NCBI GenBank assembly: GCA_034670405.1
Contig: JAXDDX010000056.1
Coordinates: 1,426,501 to 1,490,500 of the forward strand
Direction: 5' to 3'
DNA: 64,000 nucleotides
Origin: Hoplostethus atlanticus
Lineage: Eukaryota; Chordata; Actinopteri; Trachichthyiformes; Trachichthyidae
In this document: positions 60,846-64,000 of the stretch, piece after piece
Layout: each line of letters starts with the position of its first letter
Numbering within the stretch: position 1 is the stretch's first letter
The notes under the pieces: model-generated
The model's input: only the letters and a program-made list of their open reading frames with translations
Database searches by the model: none
Told to the model about the DNA's origin: nothing
Made by a program: the position numbers and the translations under genes

Positions 60846-61976
60846 TGATTTTTGGAGCATGGCCGCTCAGAGGAATAATCTCTCTGCCTGTTTAGAGCAC
60901 TAATCCCTCTGTCAATCCCTGCTTCTTATTAACTGCTGCATTAGTGCCGAGTAGCCAGTCTGGGCTGGCATGACCGTTATATTATTTTTCATGCTATTTA
61001 ACCTTTATTTAATCACTCAGGTCAGTTGACAACAAAATGCACATTTTAAATGACAGAAATCAACATTTAAAATGGGCTGGACTGTACATGGATGGTTTTC
61101 AACTTTTTGCAACTGGACTGTGTCTTTTTATTGGGACAGGTATCTCTAAACTCTCCATTTCCCATACCTCCTTATTCTTAGAAATTGCAGTGCCTTACGT
61201 TTGGTAACCATAAGTACGAACTTGATATGAGAAGAGGCTGACAAAGGCGTTTAAGGAGGGCAGATATTTACAATTAAGTCCTGTGAGATCCACTGGATAA
61301 AGAGTGTCAATCACTGTTATCTTAAAGAGCTTGGCGCTCCAGTTGTGAAAACACTGACATGTTAATCCAGAGCTAGTACACAGCTGTAATTAGACAAGGT
61401 TTTGTTGCTGCCACACACACTGGTGTCGCTCAGTCACACATCCTTTTGTGTCAGGGTTGGCCGTGATATAATAATCCCAACCGTGGATGGCCACCACACA
61501 AGCCAGGCAGGGCTAGGTTCAATTTCCTTTCTATTCAACATTGGCATTTTTAAAACTGTGTCGGCCTTGTTTTGAAAATACAGGTATTCAGAAATAATGG
61601 AAAATTAGAGCTCTGCCAGTAGTCGGATGAATGGAGGTTGTAGTTTGTTTGTAACATTGAATTGACTCCAGCTCTGCTAAAAAGCTGGATGTCACTGAAT
61701 AGCGAGGGGTGGATTTAATCATTGCACATAACTGTATCTTGTTCAAAGCTTGACCTTCGTGATTAATTGGTTGGTGGATAATTTGTATGCACAAAACGGC
61801 AGTCAGCGTTCTGTCTGTGCTCATCAGGGGGAATGACATAGCCGAAACAATCTCAAAAGACGTGACCCATAGCTGCCTGCTTTAAAAAGGGTTGCGCTCT
61901 GATCATAAGAAAAAAAAACAACCTCTTCTCTGCTGACTCAAAGCTGTTGGCTACAATTAGCTTTAGTAAAACAACC

Positions 61977-62301
61977 GGTAACACTTTATTTGAAGGGGTG
62001 TGCATAACACTGTCATGACACTGTCATAACCATGACATGACACCTGTCATGACCATGAAGGACGCTTCATGAATGTTTATGACTGTTGTCATTAAGTGTC
62101 ATTCGGTAAAGACATCTCAAACAATGTCAACTTTGCATTAACAATGACATAATTTACCGAATGACACTTAATGACAACAGTCATAAACATTCATGAAGCG
62201 GTTAGGGTTAGGGTTAGGGTTATGGTCATGACAGGTGTCATGTCATGGTTATGACAGTGTCATGACAGTCTTATGCACACCCCTTCAAATAAAGTGTTAC
62301 C
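61977..62301. mobile_element. Fold-back hAT-type MITE carrying telomere-like repeats
   Basis: The ends are inverted repeats starting GGTAACACTTTATTTGAAGG on both strands. The complementarity continues through most of the 325 bp, for example TTACCGAATGACACTTAATG pairing with CATTAAGTGTCATTCGGTAA. The 8-bp duplication AAACAACC flanks it at 61969-61976 and 62302-62309, as expected of hAT elements. The right arm contains about three and a half TTAGGG units (62200-62222) absent from the left arm. No ORF. Confidence 0.92.
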
Positions 62302-63341
62302 AAACAACCTTGTTTGGTCCAGGGTTAGGTTATACGGCACCTGGCTGCATGACCTTAGTTTAGTCATAGCTTCAGGCTTTTAAAGGAGCTTCCAGGTCAG
62401 GAGTCATAGATAGCACAGATTTGATAATTGTAATTGAGCACTAGAGTTCTCGATGGCCACTTTCCTGCTGGCCAAACACACAACAGGCTAATGAGGAACT
62501 GTCACAGGGCCTGTAGTGTTTGTTTGTGTGTGTGTGTGCACGTCTTTGATCTTGATGGAACATGGTAGAGGCAAGAGATCAGACAGGGCTGAGAGGAGAA
62601 GGCGGGGGGAGACAAAGTGGAGGACCTGCTCTAGAGGTGTCTGAAGTGGGGGCACAAACAATCAGCCAGTTTCATACTAACAACTATAATTCCTGTGGCG
62701 TACGCGTGCTGATGAACACAGCACAGTCCATTATCGTCATAATAATAGGGGTGCCCGAAATAGCAACCGTTATTTGCAAATCTGAATTTAATTGTGTGCT
62801 TCAAATAGCTTGAAAGAGTGAGGGACAAAGGCGGCCGTGGAGAAAAGGTATCTCGTCCCCAGATGAGTGAGAATTAGCGAGCATGAGTGAGAATTTGGCA
62901 ACGCTATGCCAAATCAGCTGCATTCAAACATCATCATTCAAATAGCATAGCTTCAGTGAGTGTGGGGAAAAAAAAAAAGAGGTAACTCATCACCTGGTGA
63001 GTAAGAGTAAGTGAGCGGTTAAGGGAGCGGTGAGGGATGCGTTGTGAATGAAGCTGAGCCACGGGTGGTTGTTGGAGCCGTGTTACAGGCATTAAGGATG
63101 AGAGGCACTCTTCTCGTTCCTTCACTTGCTCACTCATTCCTTGATGGGTTTCCTCTCTCTTTTTTGGGGGGCTTGTGACTGATTTGGCTCATTAAGATCG
63201 GGAGAGGGAGAATTAATTATTGTCATTAAATGAAGCATGCTGCTCCCCTCTCTCAACCGCTGCAGTGGTGGGGCAGCGGAGTGTGGATGACGAGTGAACA
63301 AGCAAGGGAAGAACAGAGGAAGGGATGGAGGAAGGGGTGGA

Positions 63342-63361
63342 TGGATGGATGGATGGATGGA
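63342..63361. repeat. (GGAT)n short tetranucleotide repeat
   Basis: Five GGAT units inside a purine-rich stretch (63295-63570), which also contains a GA run at about 63545-63567. Confidence 0.9.
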
Positions 63362-63663
63362 GGCACACAGGGAATTCAAGACCATGAGAGGAAGAGGATA
63401 AGATAAGATAGATGGAGGCCTCCTGGATAAAAAGAAAGCAATAGAAATGGAGAGCGACCAGGAGGCAGACTGAATGGAGTCACAGAGAGTGTAAGATGGA
63501 GGGCCAGGGCAAAGGGAGCAACATGAGAAAGAGGGACAGAGAGAGCGAGAGAGAGAGAGAGAGAGAGGTTTGAGCAGGATTTCTGTCTTTTGGCTGGGCT
63601 GGATGCTAATACGCTGGAACATATTGTTCAGCTCAGAAAAAAATAAAAATACATACAAATAAA

Positions 63664-63688
63664 TAAATATATATATATATATATATTA
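63664..63688. repeat. (TA)n tract
   Basis: About 25 bp of TA repeats following AATAAATAAATA. Confidence 0.9.
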
Positions 63689-64000
63689 TCCAGGTCAGAT
63701 GGATGGAGAGGGGGAGGGAGGAACTGAGGAGAGAATGAGAGGCAGGGAGGCAGGGAGGAAGGGTGAGCTAAAAGAAGGGAGGAAGTCATTGAGTGTGAGG
63801 TATTGAGAGCTAAGGATGAAAGGAGCAGAGAGAGAAAGCAAGATAAACAATATTGCCCTCATAATCGTCAGCATCACCACGGCTCCAGTTTCTGCTCTGC
63901 TGCATGTAGCTTACTCACTGCGCTCATAAGTTAAAACATCCAATTAAGGAAGACAAAAGGACCAACAAATTGGAGGAGATTTTTAGTTTGTGTTGGTTCT

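Noticed and set aside
62199-62223. Possible telomere or chromosome end
   Set aside because: Only three and a half TTAGGG units inside a MITE with unique DNA on both sides.
63134-63658. 174-residue minus-strand ORF
   Set aside because: It is mostly Ser/Leu/Pro from purine-rich repeats on the + strand (GGAT, GAGA); no domain seen.

Overview
The window looks like teleost fish DNA. It is a gene-poor, AT-balanced vertebrate sequence full of dinucleotide microsatellites. It also carries fish-type mobile elements: hAT and Harbinger-like MITEs with readable target-site duplications, a V-SINE, other tRNA-derived SINE fragments, an L2-clade LINE fragment and a decayed piggyBac transposase. Only one real protein-coding gene can be read, on the + strand: the 5' end of an alpha-neurexin. 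Its first coding exon fits neurexin-3 (nrxn3) better than neurexin-1 or -2. Whether it is the nrxn3a or nrxn3b paralogue cannot be told from this window.

Positions 1 to about 33700 are upstream intergenic DNA. No host coding gene was found there. Supportable features are microsatellites, a hAT MITE with a second, Harbinger-like element nested inside it (4068-5605), a minus-strand piggyBac transposase relic (about 9543-10400), a possible solo LTR (about 17014-17640), a TTAA-flanked MITE (20843-21144), tRNA-derived SINE pieces, a palindrome-rich element swollen by a 22-copy minisatellite (24360-25155), and an L2-type LINE fragment (about 31905-32870).

Positions about 33700-39250 hold the start of the gene: a GC-box promoter region, a non-coding first exon ending at 34026, a 4.1 kb first intron, and a second exon (38111-39250). 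Exon 2 carries 443 nt of 5'UTR followed by the start codon, signal peptide, LNS1 domain and first EGF-like repeat. The leader is rich in short upstream ORFs.

Positions 39251-64000 are introns that contain three tiny exons not visible as ORFs: 44800-44817 (18 nt, or 15 nt using a tandem CAGCAG acceptor), 45145-45171 (27 nt) and 46203-46214 (12 nt). All three are phase 1-1. They encode AVQRKP, GLAHLKAEQ and GRNK, matching in order the segments of the mammalian alpha-neurexin splice site 1 (SS1) insert as I recall them. The next large exon (start of LNS2) was not found and probably lies beyond the window. The remaining intron holds SINEs, hAT MITEs and very long microsatellites, including about 110 GA units.

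I found no evidence of a wholly new biological system. The most informative items are the SS1 microexon cassette, the uORF-rich leader and several well-resolved transposon insertions.
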